Shown: positions 1 to 17,655 of the stretch, piece by piece
Numbering within the stretch: position 1 is the first letter of the stretch
Layout of the letters: every line of letters starts with the position of its first letter
Assembly (NCBI GenBank): GCA_028829895.1
Contig: CM054178.1
Location: 83,633,558-83,697,557, forward strand
Direction of reading: 5' to 3'
DNA length: 64,000 bases
Source: Sinotaia quadrata
Lineage: Eukaryota; Mollusca; Gastropoda; Architaenioglossa; Viviparidae
Translations under genes and position numbers: made by a program
The notes under the pieces: generated by a model
What the model was told of the DNA's origin: nothing
Database searches by the model: none
Seen by the model: the letters and a program-made list of their open reading frames with translations, nothing else

Positions 1-652
1 CATGTAAAATTTTCTTGGGTAGGGGAGGACACTATTTTCTTCTTCATTTTTCTGTTCCTGGATTCTGGAAAAAATTATTGTTCAACTGGAAATGTGCGCA
101 ACTAGAATTTCTTCAATTGAACTTGTAAACTGTCATATAAATAAAAATGAGATCTATTTTTCTACATTTGGAAGCTTTCATCAGACACATCTCGGGCGCT
201 GTAGTCACTGAGTAAAAGTACTTGGTGGTTGCATGCTTGATGCTCTGTGTTTTAGGACTGATGGGTGGGACTTCTGATGAAGCGACAGCCTGGATTTAAT
301 TCCAAAATATCGCCGAAACACCCCCACAAAATTTGGACACTTGTATAATTTTGTGGTGCGGTGTAAAGTCCTTCAGGAATACGACAAGGATGATAAAAAT
401 CGCAAGTTCAACAAAAAGGTAAGAAAAAATTTTATTATTTACTTATTTTTCAATTTTAAAATAACTTTTAAAGAAAGTTTAATAATTCTATAATATGTCT
501 ATAATAGTTTAAACTTTAAATTTTGAAAATCTATTATAAATCACACTTGCTTTTCATTTTTAAATACGGCTACCGAGAAAATTGTTGCCGGGCAGCAAAT
601 ATGCGTGACACAGAGCTGCCATGACGCGTTTTTCATAGTGACGACGAACGGG
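1..652 (+). mobile_element. Decayed piggyBac-like element (partial)
   Basis: An open stretch on the plus strand (about 281-492) contains the peptide IPKYRRNTPTKFGHLYNFVV. It resembles the region of piggyBac transposases that follows the second catalytic Asp (pattern Y-x-P-x-K-P-x-K-x-G). The segment ends at 652 directly before TTAA (653-656), and read from the other strand it starts TTAACCCGTTCGTC, the form of many piggyBac ends. The left end lies outside the window or is lost. It sits in the last intron of the SUV39H gene, 13 bases past the splice donor of the exon ending at 671. The family call is an inference from one short motif and one end, so it is tentative. Confidence 0.35.
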
Positions 653-670
653 TTAATCTACAGTCTTTAC

Positions 671-7729
<7,059 letters not shown>

Positions 7730-7906
7730 GGTCTTGCGAACTACTAACAGTTGAACTTTTCGCTGTCGTTAGTACGAATTGTGGATCAAATGTACAGGTT
7801 GTACCAGAGTAAATTACATTGGCGGCCATTTGACCCCTTGCCTGACGTCACTTCTTGCTTTTACCCCTGACTTTTGATTGGAGACTAACATCTTTACTTC
7901 ACTTCC

Positions 7907-7956
<50 letters not shown>

Positions 7957-8071
7957 GATGTTCACGTAAGGAATGACGTCATGGAATTAAAAAGAATAAT
8001 ACGTCAGTGATGGAATTACTAAGGTTGTTATATTTTATAAGTGGACAACGATAAACGAAGAGATATTTTAA
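7730..8071. promoter_or_regulatory. Putative bidirectional promoter with two CRE sites
   Basis: This 342-bp gap separates the divergent putative first coding exons of SUV39H (minus) and the novel membrane-protein gene (plus). It holds two perfect TGACGTCA palindromes (7843-7850 and 7974-7981), the CREB/ATF site, and inverted CCAAT boxes (ATTGG at 7818-7822, GATTGG at 7876-7881). It also has a YY1-like GGCCATTT (7824-7831) and a CT/CA microsatellite (7909-7956). That it drives both genes is inferred from position. Confidence 0.5.
7909..7956. repeat. (CT)n-(CA)n microsatellite
   Basis: About 20 CT dinucleotides are followed by a short CA run, inside the putative shared promoter. Confidence 0.95.
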
Positions 8072-8239
8072 ATGCGTCAAGTGAAGATGTTTCTATTGAT
8101 CTTTATTGTATGTTCTCCGTTTATGTTCTATACTGGAAAGGCAAGTAAGTACAAAATGCGTCAAGTGAAGATGTTTCTATTGATCTTTATTGTATGTTCT
8201 CCGTTTATGTTTTATACTGGCATGGCAAGTAAGTACAAA
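8072..8239 (+). repeat. 84-bp tandem duplication of exon 1 with its splice donor
   Basis: Units 8072-8155 and 8156-8239 are nearly identical. Each has an ATG, the same 24-residue signal-peptide sequence (MFLLIFIVCSPFMFYTG core) and the donor A-GTAAGT (8145 and 8229). The period is 28 codons, so the frame is kept. Either copy can serve as exon 1 with phase 1. If the first donor is skipped, the protein would start with two hydrophobic segments. Confidence 0.9.
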
Positions 8240-11200
8240 ATGCGAAATCGTCGTAAGCTGCTGGTTGTCCCTGACTTAAATTGACTGACATTTACACGGG
8301 TATCGCAGTTTCTAAACCAGTATTCTCTCGCCTGGCATCTACTCCCAAATGATTAGACACACTTGAGAAATTTAGAATCACCAAAATCAATGAACAGAAT
8401 TTTTTTTTTAATCCACGTTTTCTCAAAATTCAGATCGTTGGATTTTTTTTTTAAAAAGCAGGTCATGAGGTATTGATTAGCGAAGTGATGTCACGTCCAT
8501 GTTTACTATATAGCTTTAGATCGTCTATGTACAGTAATTCGCTGATAACATGTCCATCTTTCACTTTGTATCCAAATCTGTTTTCTGGATGACTGATAGG
8601 ATTTAGGGCAATGCAGAGCTGCAGCGGTGATGAGTAATCATGTTGAAAGATTCCACATATTATTGGTATGCCTGCAATTTCCATATTGGTTCATGTGAAG
8701 GTGGTTTTCCAGCTTTTCATTGATTTTTGAATTAGTTTCTGTACTGATGGTGCTATTTTGTGCCTTTTTAATGTTTCAAGTATCAATAAATGTAGAATTG
8801 AGTGATAGGCCTTTTGGTAGTCAACCCATGCTTTTGCAAGATGTGTTCATCACTTCTTGCTGTCAGTAACTATAATAGCTATTGCCTTATCAATTGCCAA
8901 TTGGTCCTTTGATCCTCTGCTGCCTGGTCTAGCACTCGTTTTTTTTCAATGATGTGAAGTTTGTTTCAAGGTGAGTTATTGTTTTGTCAGATATAATTTC
9001 TGATAGTAATTTCCAAATAGTTAACAGGCATGTGATTGAAAGATAGTTGTTTGGTATTGTTTTTTTTCTCTGGATCTTTCGTAATCAGACTTGATTTTCC
9101 TTTTACCATCCAGGCTGGCAAGGTTTCTGGTTTGTTTAATGTCTTGCAGTTGGTCAGCAAGTCTACCATGTAAGTTTGGTAAGATGTTTCAACCAGAATA
9201 TTTGTAATTGGTCTAGGCCTGGGGCTCCCAGTTTGCCATCTTTCTTACCTACGTCTTGATACTTTCTCAGTGACTGTGACTTTACATCATTAGTGTGTCT
9301 TTATGCTTATCTTTCATCTTTACATCATTAGTGTGTCTTTATGCTTATCTTTCAGTTCCTTAATCCATCTTGTTGAGGTATTATGCATATTTTAATTGCT
9401 CTGAATGTTTTCCAGAAAAGTCTTGGTGTTCTGAATGTTTGGCAGTTGTTCTGTTCTGGAATTTCCTTTAAATTCTTGGTATAGTCTTCCACTATTACTA
9501 TCATCATCATCATCATCACCATTCGTCTTCTTCTTCTTCTTCTTCTTATTATTATTATTAAGAAATTATAGGTTTGAGAGACTACACAACTGGGAAAGAT
9601 TCAAAAAACAAGAGCGACTACTCTCAGCACTACATCCTAACCAACCTGACTGAAAGTAAGAACAGGAGTGACCACTCTCAGCTCAACAAACCAACCAATC
9701 TGACTGAGAGTAAAAGCAGAAGCAATAACTCTCAGCACTACATTCCAACCAATGTGAATGAGAGTAAGAACAGGAACAACTACTCTCATCAAAGCATTCC
9801 AACCAATCTGACTGGGATTAAGGACAGGAGTGATAACTCTCAGCACATTTTTGTCAACCATACTGAGTTTCAAGCAAAATTACGTCGCCGCCGTTACGAC
9901 TATGAGTTAGACGAACAGGATGACAATGCCGACGATTTGGATTATAGCGTAAGTAAATTCCAAACATGCATCAATACGCGGATTTAAATACAGATTTTAT
10001 TTTATTTGCAATCTTATAATCACTGGTTCCACCACCACCTCAACCCCACGACACGCACAAATGCAAATGTCTCCTGTTTACCACTGAACAACAGTGGTTC
10101 TTGGATAAAGTAATAATAATAATGCTATAATTATCGATATTGTAATTATTAATCTCTCCATCTAGAGTGGCGACCGCAGGTTTTTCTTTAAACTGGTCAC
10201 TTAATTAAAACCTGCCGTATGAAGTGGACTAGTTCTAAATTTATAATATATTCAACAATTACTCTATCATTGGGCCCATATTAACATGCATAAACATCGC
10301 CCTTTAATTGGTAAAATCATAATGGTCTTTGTTTCGCTCATACATTTGACATCCATCTTGACTACTCTAACACAACTTTCCAATTAATTCACAAGAGAGA
10401 AAAACTCTTAACAATGAAATAAACCAGATCCATTTAATATAACAAATGTATTCACCAATAATTTCGAATAAAAAAAATCAGCCATGTGCAATAACATAAT
10501 GGGCATCAAACTTAATATACTGAAACGATTGCCTCTCATCGTATCGCAATCAGATCGTCATGCATATACGTCATCACCACGAGGTCAGCACACCCTCGAG
10601 CCCTCCAATCTCTGTGGTCAATATGCGACTAATAAATATAATTCAACGTGCATGCTGCAGAAGCCCACTGATTCCTATTAAAGTATTAGTGTATTAGTTC
10701 CATTCACGAACACTGTGGTGAGGGTGTGCCTAGAACACTAAGGCGATGCACTGTTATTTTCTTACACTTCAGCCTGTTTGTGATCACTTTATAAATTCAA
10801 GTTGAGCCAAACGAAACAATATGCAACCAGCAGTTCGCTCCCCTCTGTCGGCAAATGGAGAAATTTTGCTTCTCATTCGTGATTTGGAAACATAGCTTGA
10901 CCTAGTACTTTACCTCAACGCGTCCCATAAATCCTTTGAGCGGCTGACGCTACATATGGATGTGTCTGCTGTAGTCCATCTTCAGCTCACTTGAATGCTG
11001 GCAGTAAGGTAGTGTTTGAAAACTCGTTAGTTTTGGAGGTTATGATTCACGGAGTCTTGATGAGTCTCAGTATCCTAGAGTACACTTGTAGTCACAGAGT
11101 GCTTGATGAGTCTCAGTATCCTAGAGTGCACTTGTAGTCACAGAGTGCTTGATGAGTCTCAGTATCCTAGAGTGCACTTGTAGTCACAGAGTGCTTGATG

Positions 11201-14200
11201 AGTCAGTGTGTAGTAGAGTGCACTTGTAGTCACAGAGTGTTTGATGAGTCTCTATGTCCTAGAGTGTATTTGTATCACAGAGTTCTTGATGAGTTACTGT
11301 GTCCAAGAGTGCACTTGAAGTCATAGTGTGCCGATCTGTAATAGTCATGTCATAAGTATCATATCTAAAAGGTTTGCACACAGCGAGTTTTTATTTTCTT
11401 GTCGTCAGACATTACAGTTGTGACAGGGATTCACTCTGAAATGTGAAATGAGCAAGTAAACCTATAATCTTTGACCATACAATTATTTAATACTACCAAG
11501 TTGTTTTACCTAACATTAGAGAATAATTATAGTGGGCAAAAATAACTATTACAAAGAGTAAATACTCAGTAATTATTCAATTTAATTACAAAGCAACAGT
11601 ATAATCAGTGAATAGCAACAGACAGTTATCAGACATTACAACTTTAAGCGATATACTTCTGATTATATACATGTATTAAAACAGTCACTGCTTAAGGAAA
11701 TAACAAAGAATATTACATTTTATTACACGTTTAGGTGTCTGATTAAATCAATTCTTACTCACCATAATCAGGAAGACCTTACACTTTGCGAATGCATGTA
11801 GAATGCATAACTGGGTTAGGCTAGAATAAGGCCTTTGGTTCCTGGAAGAATCCAGTGTACTTATGTTTGCCATTAATTTATTAACTCTCTCCATGAATAT
11901 GACACTTTCCACGAAACTGCCATATTTTGTAAAACAAACAAACAAACAAACAAACAAAAAACCTGTAAGTTTAATTTATCAGACATTTACGGTTATTTGG
12001 AAACGAAAGTCCAGTACCAATAGGCAAAGGGTGACTATTAGTTGTAGTAGTGACCATGTTTATGACGTCAATTAGTGCCCAAGTGCCGTCATGGCTTGGG
12101 ATCCTGGTTCAACCAGCCAATCAATACTTTTATCTGCGCGTGTGAACCCTCTCTCACCTATACTGTTGCAGGACAATAAGCAACAGACAGAGCCTAGCAC
12201 TTTGAGAAAGATCGTGAGGAACTGGAAAATGTTTGGCTTGCGACTGGTTTTTGCAGGCGCTGCAGCACTGCTATTGCTGCTGATAATTGCTGGATGCTGT
12301 CGGGCTCTGTACAAGTGCTGTCTTACGTGTCTCATGATAGTGTGTCCTTGCTGCGTGTTCCTCAAATATTTATACACCGACCCTGGTAAGTGCCTCAAAT
12401 ATTTATACACCGACCCTGGTAAGTACCTCAAATATTTATTTTACACAGACCCTGATAAGTGCCTCAAATATTTATTTAAATCACTGCCCTTGTAAGTCAC
12501 TGCCGTGTTTACACTGGTGTGGCTGTATGAGGGGTGGCCCGCCAAAGATTTCATTTAACTTTAGATTCTCAGGGTTTCAAGACACTCTCAGATTTATCAG
12601 AATAGATCCGACTTTAGTTCTCACATGTGCATCTACCCATTGGCTCGTCTCTTGTGCGGAGGCCTTGGCAATATGATAAATCTTGGCCAACCTAGTAGGT
12701 CCAACTGTAATAATTCGTCCGGTATTTAGCCTGACTGACAACGTGACCAGGTTGATCTGTCTTTGTGCATGCCAAAATCAGAGTCAACCCTGATGTTGGC
12801 GGAGAAATCTCGCTCTGAAAGCTCTTCCAGAGGCCCACTGGTAAAAAGGTTTTGCTGAGAGAGGCCAGTCAGGTTTTTCCTTTGGTGTTGCCTGCAGCTC
12901 AGTGCACATTAAAGATAAAGTCTAAGAATAGTCTCAGACAAAGTGCCAATCTGCCGATAAAATACACATGAGCTAAGAAATTGTCCTCATGTGTTATCTG
13001 ACAGAACACTCTTACTTACATGGTCAACATGCATTTAAATATCATAAGCAAAATATAACAATATAAAATGAAGTTAATGTCAAGAGATAAACATGAATAT
13101 AATATTAGTTAGGCAAGCAAAACCACATACTTTCGGCAGTATATTTACAAAGGATTTCCTACTGTGTTCATAAACTGGTGATATGGTTAGTAGTATAATT
13201 ATACTTTGTTAACATCAGGAGCCAAAATACATGTTGCCTCGACGGTCAGCTGCATTCAACTAATGATTTACAGGTATGTTTCTGATAAATTTGTTCACGT
13301 GGCTGAGCTGTGTTTTGTTAGCTTAGTGAGTTGGCTGGAACATTCAGATATGTTTCCAGCCTGGGGATAAGGGTCAGCCTTTCTATAAGGTAGGTTTACA
13401 TGTAGTCTATTTTTAGAGGAGGTGTGGGTGTGGGCTACATAAGCCATTATGTGGCACCCACCTTGCACCCAATAGCTTAGACATGAATGCAACCATAAAC
13501 TGACATGATTGAACACACCAGGTAAATCAGCAGTCACTTAAATGGCTAGTTCCAGTCACATTAAAAAAAATTATATCTAGACAAGTGTGAGATGGCAAAT
13601 TTTAATAAGTAGCTTAAAGGATATGTTAAAGCCACTGGCTACATTAGAAATGACAAAACCATTTGACAGTTGAAACAAAATATATGTAAGTCTATTTAAA
13701 TAATACTATAATATATGCTAAAGTAATGTTTCATGCTCTGAAGTGGGTACAGGTAGACAAGAGCCAGTTTGGAAGAGTTTGTACTTTCCTCAGTAGAAAT
13801 AATTGACACTGTGTCTTTGCTGGGGAGGATGATTCTAGAGCAGCTGTAGTCTTGAAGAGAATTGCTGACTGAGGCTGGGCAATTGTCAGTACTTTGTCTA
13901 GTATGAGGGTGGTAGCCAATTAAATAGGCCAGAAGTGGAATAGTAGCCCATAGCCTTGAGCCATAACTGGGCCAAGCAGGATTGATTGATTGAGTGTAGG
14001 GGGCGCTTCTGGCTTCCACCGCTTTCGCGTGTGGGCCAAGCAGGAGACAGAGCGCTTCTATTTATAATGCAGGAAGTGTTCAAGCATAAGAAAATTCCAG
14101 CATCAAAACACACACAAACACATGCAGTTCCCACTTTTTGTGTCATGTTGTCCCTTGTCTCACTTCTTTTCGACATTGCTAAATTGTTTTAATCAGCAGA

Positions 14201-15583
14201 TGCTATAATATTGTCACAAGATATGTCAGGCTGCACAATCTCATATTCATGCACAAATTTAATGAATAATGAATAAAATTGTCTAGCATACACTATCATG
14301 CATAATGACTCATCGCATTGGTTAAACAACAAAGTACTTGTAAACAAACAATCACAGAGTAAAAATAAAGTTAAAAAGTTAAATAAAATCAACTCATGTA
14401 AACAAAGATACAAATGCAAAGCTGTAATGCATACAGTTATAATATAATTTATCTCAATATAGATAAATCCTTTATAGATGAGCAGTTGACGTAGACAGTC
14501 TTTGGATAAACTAGATACATAACATAGTCGATGTTGACTTTGAAAGCCATGATAAACTCTACACAACATAAAAATTCCATGATGGACTCTAGCACACAAT
14601 GACATTGTGACACAGGACCTAAAACAGTCCTTGGTAAATTCAGCACAAACTTGATGCATGCCCTTAGAAGTCCTTTTAAACTCAGCCTACAAATATCGCA
14701 TGACCTAGAAAGTCCATAATGATCTCGGCGCACACAGTTGTTGCATGACCTAAAAGATTGTAATGAACTTGGTGCACACAGCAATCGTATGATCTAGATT
14801 CTAGAAAGTCTGTAATGAACTCGGTGCACACAGCTGTCAAATGACCTAGAAAGTCTGTAATGAACTCGGTGCACACAACTGTCAAATGACCTAGAAAGTC
14901 TGTAATGAACTCGGTGCACACAACTGTCAAATGACCTAGAAAGTCTGTAATGAACTTGGTGCACACAGCTGTCAAATGACCTAGAAAATCTGTAATGAAC
15001 TTGGTGCACACAGCTGTCAAATGACCTAGAAAGTCCTAATGAACTTGGTGCACACAGTTGTTGCATGCAATAGAAAGTCCGTAATGAACTTGGTGCACAC
15101 AGTTGTTGCATGACCTAAAATGTCTGTAATGAACTCGGCGCATAAAGCTGTTTCATGACCTAGAAAGTCTGTAAAGAACTCGGCACATACACAAAGCAAT
15201 CGCATGACATAGAAAGTCTGTAAAGAACCTGGCACACAGTTCTCTTATTGCCTATAAAATCCTTAATATACTCGGCCCACCAGTGAAGTGACCTAGAAAG
15301 TTCTGAACATCTCAGGTCACAGTTGATGCTCGACCTAGATAAATATAGTGAAAAGATTAAAATAGTTATTGCATTGTTTTCGAGTTTCGATTCCTGATTT
15401 TTCAAGATTACTATGTCTGAAAGTGACGCCTTCTTTCTTTCTTCTTGTTTGACAGTGTTCGAGAAAATGCAGGAAATGAGCAATGCTCTTGGCATAAAAT
15501 TCTCGTACAAAGCCTACGAGAATATGATGATGCACGCTGAGGATGCGTACGAGAAATTCTCACGAGGTCGAGGCGTCTTCTGA
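8072..15583 (+). CDS. Novel four-exon single-pass membrane protein with Asn/Ser-rich repeats
   Basis: I do not recognise the family. Exons 8072-8144, 9563-9948, 12172-12385 and 15456-15583 have strong donors (GTAAGT at all three), good acceptors and matching phases (1, 0, 1), giving 266 codons plus stop. The predicted protein has a signal peptide (1-24) and 18-residue repeats (38-127) with many N-glycosylation sequons such as NLT and NKS. A basic RRRR site (132-135) and an acidic stretch follow, then a membrane segment (about 176-195). The juxtamembrane is Cys-rich (CC, KCC, CPCC), which palmitoylation would suit, and the 48-residue tail contains YENM. AATAAA signals follow. Orientation, phases and polyA signals support a real gene; its function is unknown. 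The acceptor of exon 2 could also be 9571, starting at 9572, with the frame kept. Confidence 0.62.
8440..9440 (-). mobile_element. Decayed non-LTR retrotransposon (reverse transcriptase fragment)
   Basis: On the minus strand, pieces of a reverse transcriptase appear in order but broken by stops and frameshifts. They include a stretch like KMANWEPQA (family form KNWKAPG), then LPAWMVKGKSSLITKDPEK, then KAWVDYQKAYHS, then CGIFQHDYSSPLQLCIALNP and the catalytic block LLYIDDLKLYSK (YxDD). It is clearly dead. The order and motifs resemble the LINE type whose best-known relatives are R2/NeSL-like, but I cannot fix the clade. It lies in intron 1 of the novel gene, opposite in orientation. Confidence 0.8.
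9563..9948 (+). CDS. Exon 2 of the novel gene: repeat ectodomain
   Basis: It contains five 54-bp units (18 residues, pattern SKNRSDxSQxxxPTNLTE) from about 9602 to 9871, with the last unit diverged. The units differ at many positions but keep the reading frame, and almost every unit has one or two NxS/T sequons. After the repeats come KLRRRRYDYELDEQDD and a Tyr-Ser end at the donor (GTAAGT at 9949). The (TTC/TTA/ATT)n tract just before the exon serves as its acceptor region. Confidence 0.62.
9949..12171 (+). other. Intron 2 of the novel gene
   Basis: It contains a 46-bp minisatellite (11040-11335) and an AAAC run (11933-11957). No coding signal or recognisable element is seen otherwise. Confidence 0.55.
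11040..11335. repeat. 46-bp minisatellite, about 6 copies
   Basis: The unit begins GCTTGATGAGTCTCAGTATC and ends GTAGTCACAGAGT. The middle copies are nearly identical and the outer copies are diverged and shorter. Confidence 0.9.
12172..12385 (+). CDS. Exon 3 of the novel gene: transmembrane and Cys-rich segment
   Basis: The acceptor CTGTTGCAG (ends 12171) is followed by DNKQQTEPSTLRKIVRNWKM, then the hydrophobic LVFAGAAALLLLLIIAG and a Cys-rich hydrophobic stretch (CCLTCLMIVCPCCVF). Positive residues flank the membrane segment. The exon ends at 12385 with donor GTAAGT. A second identical donor 33 bases on (12419) would add 11 residues (GKCLKYLYTDP) in frame. Confidence 0.62.
12361..12480 (+). 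repeat. 33-bp tandem repeat containing the 5' splice site of exon 3
   Basis: Units 12361-12393, 12394-12426 and 12427-12462 plus a partial copy carry CTCAAATATTTATACACC and, in the first two, CCCTG-GTAAGT. The third has GATAAG in place of GGTAAG, so its donor is dead. The first two are alternative donors that keep the frame. Confidence 0.92.
12481..14639 (+). other. Intron 3 of the novel gene, unique part
   Basis: No gene or named element is visible. A 13-bp direct repeat (GGGCCAAGCAGGA at about 13970 and 14034) brackets a 51-bp piece containing TAGGGGGCGCTTCTGG. I could not identify it. Confidence 0.5.
14640..15310. repeat. 45-bp minisatellite, about 13 copies
   Basis: The unit is like CAAATGACCTAGAAAGTCTG plus TAATGAACTCGGTGCACACAACTGT. 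Copies around 14800-15020 are nearly perfect and flanking copies are diverged. Because 45 is divisible by three, several frames stay open across it (for example VCTEFITDFLGHLT repeated on the minus strand). This is not evidence for a protein. It lies in the last intron of the novel gene. Confidence 0.95.
15456..15583 (+). CDS. Exon 4 of the novel gene: cytoplasmic tail and stop
   Basis: After a pyrimidine-rich tract and GACAG, the exon reads VFEKMQEMSNALGIKF, then SYKAYENMMMHAEDAYEKFS and RGRGVF before TGA (15581-15583). YENM fits the YxxM pattern bound by PI3-kinase SH2 domains when phosphorylated, and YEKF fits the YxxPhi endocytic pattern. Both are short motifs, so only possibilities. Confidence 0.6.
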
Positions 15584-15613
15584 AGCCCTAAACTGCGAGC
15601 GCAGTTTAACAGT

Positions 15614-15631
15614 AATAAATAAGAAAATAAA
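15614..15631 (+). terminator. Polyadenylation signals of the novel gene
   Basis: Two AATAAA hexamers (15614-15619 and 15626-15631) lie 31-43 bases after the stop codon, so the 3' UTR would be very short. Confidence 0.6.
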
Positions 15632-15639
15632 GCAATTTC

Positions 15640-17088
15640 TTGATACTGTACTGTATTATACATAAATTTGGCCATTACCTTTGCTAGTACTATAGATTTC
15701 AAGCATTCCCAACTTTGCACACTCGCCATTATAAGCCTATGTTTATATGCTTGAATATGTATTAATTATAGTGGTATAGCTTTGCATTTATAATAGGTAT
15801 GTATGTGCGTGCGTTGTGTGTGTGTGTGTGCGTGCGTGCATGTGTGTGCGTGCGTGCATGTGTGTGCGTGCGTGCGTGTGTGTGCATGTGTGTGCGTGCG
15901 TGTGTGTTTGTGTGTGTGTGTGTGTAAGTGAGTGAGTGAGTGCGTGCGAGCGAACTATGATTGTCAGTTTGGCGGTCAGGAACAAAAATGCTGTCAGTGT
16001 ATTGTGTGTAAAAATATCATATGCCTTGTGTGATTAATACATTAAAACTACAGATAGTAATAGTATGCAGTTTAATGTAATAACTGTATATGTGCTTATT
16101 TAGCTATTACGGTTATTTGTGTCTCCAACTGTAACGCTGTAACTATGATGTTACACTTTCAATGGCAGTTTTAAACACGTCACTAACCACATAAATATTT
16201 GTGTTAAAATTTATGTAGATGCTTTGATTGTCTGATTTGAACGAGACTTCGATTGAATGAACCCTTTCACTTACTGGGTAGATTTTTTTAGTCATGATTT
16301 TTGTCACGAGTTTCATGAACTACAGTTTTTCTGAAAGAAAGCGTCATGTCGATAGATCGACCAGTCTGTTAGTGAAATGATACACTGAAAAAAAGCGGCA
16401 GTTTCTCTTCTAAATCACTTATGATAATAGCTTAGTAAGTGCACTGTTAACTAAAACACTTAGAAATAACAATTCAACAATTAAAATAGTACATGCATCT
16501 TTTATGCTATTATAGAATTAGTTAAACCCAACAAAACTTCACAAACAAGTCAACATCATAAAAAACCTCCCTTTCTTATCGAAGCTCAAATAAAATACAT
16601 ATTAATTTTATCATATAAGAATACGGGTTAAAGACAAATATCCTTTTCGGCAACCTTCAAACAGTCCCCTGTCTTGTTCGAGAAGAAGAGTACGGTCCCT
16701 TACTTTTGTTCGAGAAGATTTTCAGTGTTTCTGTTGAGCTCTTTGAATAATTTTTTTAAACTTATTCTAATTATCTCAATTCCGCAGTTCAGAGCTATCA
16801 CTGTCAAAACGCTTGATTAATCTTGACGTCACAATAGTAATCCAGTTACGTTCCCTCTAGGACAACCTCAGCAATGTGAACTGGTTGCGCTCCAAAAGTC
16901 CAACACTCCTATACTCGAACACCACAAAACTCAGAGACTCAAGTACTCGAATACACCAAGTCTCCAATACTCATAAACTCCAACACTATATTCCGACACT
17001 CCAGCATTCGCCAGTTCTCGTAACGGTTCTGACATCCCACGGCACACAAACGTGCCATAGAACAATTATACAGAATTCACTTTAGAAT
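15640..17088. other. Intergenic, mainly no feature
   Basis: Apart from a TG/CG microsatellite (15805-15947, mixed TGTG and TGCGTGCG), I see no gene, RNA or named element. Confidence 0.6.
15805..15947. repeat. (TG)n/(TGCG)n microsatellite
   Basis: An imperfect run of GT and GC dinucleotides ending in GTGA units. Confidence 0.95.
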
Positions 17089-17094
17089 TTGGGA

Positions 17095-17655
17095 CAAAGA
17101 ACAAATAATGATGATGAGCCTAGGAATTCGTACAGTTCGCCAAATGATGACGACGAACCTAGGAATTGGTACTGCTCACCAAATGATGACAAACCTAGGA
17201 ATTGGTACTGCTCACCAAATGATGACGACAAACCTAGGAATTGTACTGCTCACCAAATTATGATGATGAGCCTAGGAATTCGCACTGTTCACCAAATGAT
17301 GATGACGAATCTAGGAATTGGGGGGGGTGCTGCTCACCAACTGATGATGATGAGCATAGGAATTCGCACTATTCACCAAATGATGATGACGAACCTAGGA
17401 ATTGGTACTGCTCGCCCAACTAACGATGACGAGCCTTGAAATTCGTGTAGCTCGCCCAACGGAAAATGATGAGCCTTGAAATTCCTACTGCTAGCCCAAA
17501 TGATGATGACAAGCCTTGAAATTCCTACTACTTGCCCAAATGATGATAACGAGCCTAGAAATAAGTACTGCTCGCCCAAATGATGATGACGAGCCTAGGA
17601 ATTCGTACTGCTCACCAAAATGACAATGACAAGACTAGGAATTTGTACTTCTTGC
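17095..17655. repeat. 39-bp minisatellite, about 14 copies
   Basis: The unit is like CAAATGATGATGACGAACCT plus AGGAATTGGTACTGCTCAC, with copies 36-45 bp long because the GAT/GAC triplets vary. It looks open in several frames because the unit is mostly a multiple of three. I do not take it as coding, since no splice signal or start supports it. Confidence 0.92.

Noticed and set aside
11040..11335. Regularly repeated units that might suggest a CRISPR array
   Set aside because: Direct tandem copies without unique spacers in a eukaryotic intron. The same holds for all other arrays here.
12072..12431. A minus-strand 119-codon frame opposite exon 3 of the novel gene
   Set aside because: A shadow. 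The plus strand has acceptor, donors, matching phases and a membrane segment.
13696..14176. Overlapping minus-strand frames of about 100 codons
   Set aside because: No motif or splice context, and they lie within intron 3 of the plus-strand novel gene.
14449..15235. Several minus-strand frames with VCTEFITDFLGHLT repeats
   Set aside because: They are by-products of a 45-bp tandem repeat inside an intron, with no start, splice or domain support.
17089..17579. Repeat-rich frames on both strands (PNDDDEPRNWYCS type)
   Set aside because: A 39-bp minisatellite with variable GAT triplets, open in several frames and without gene signals.
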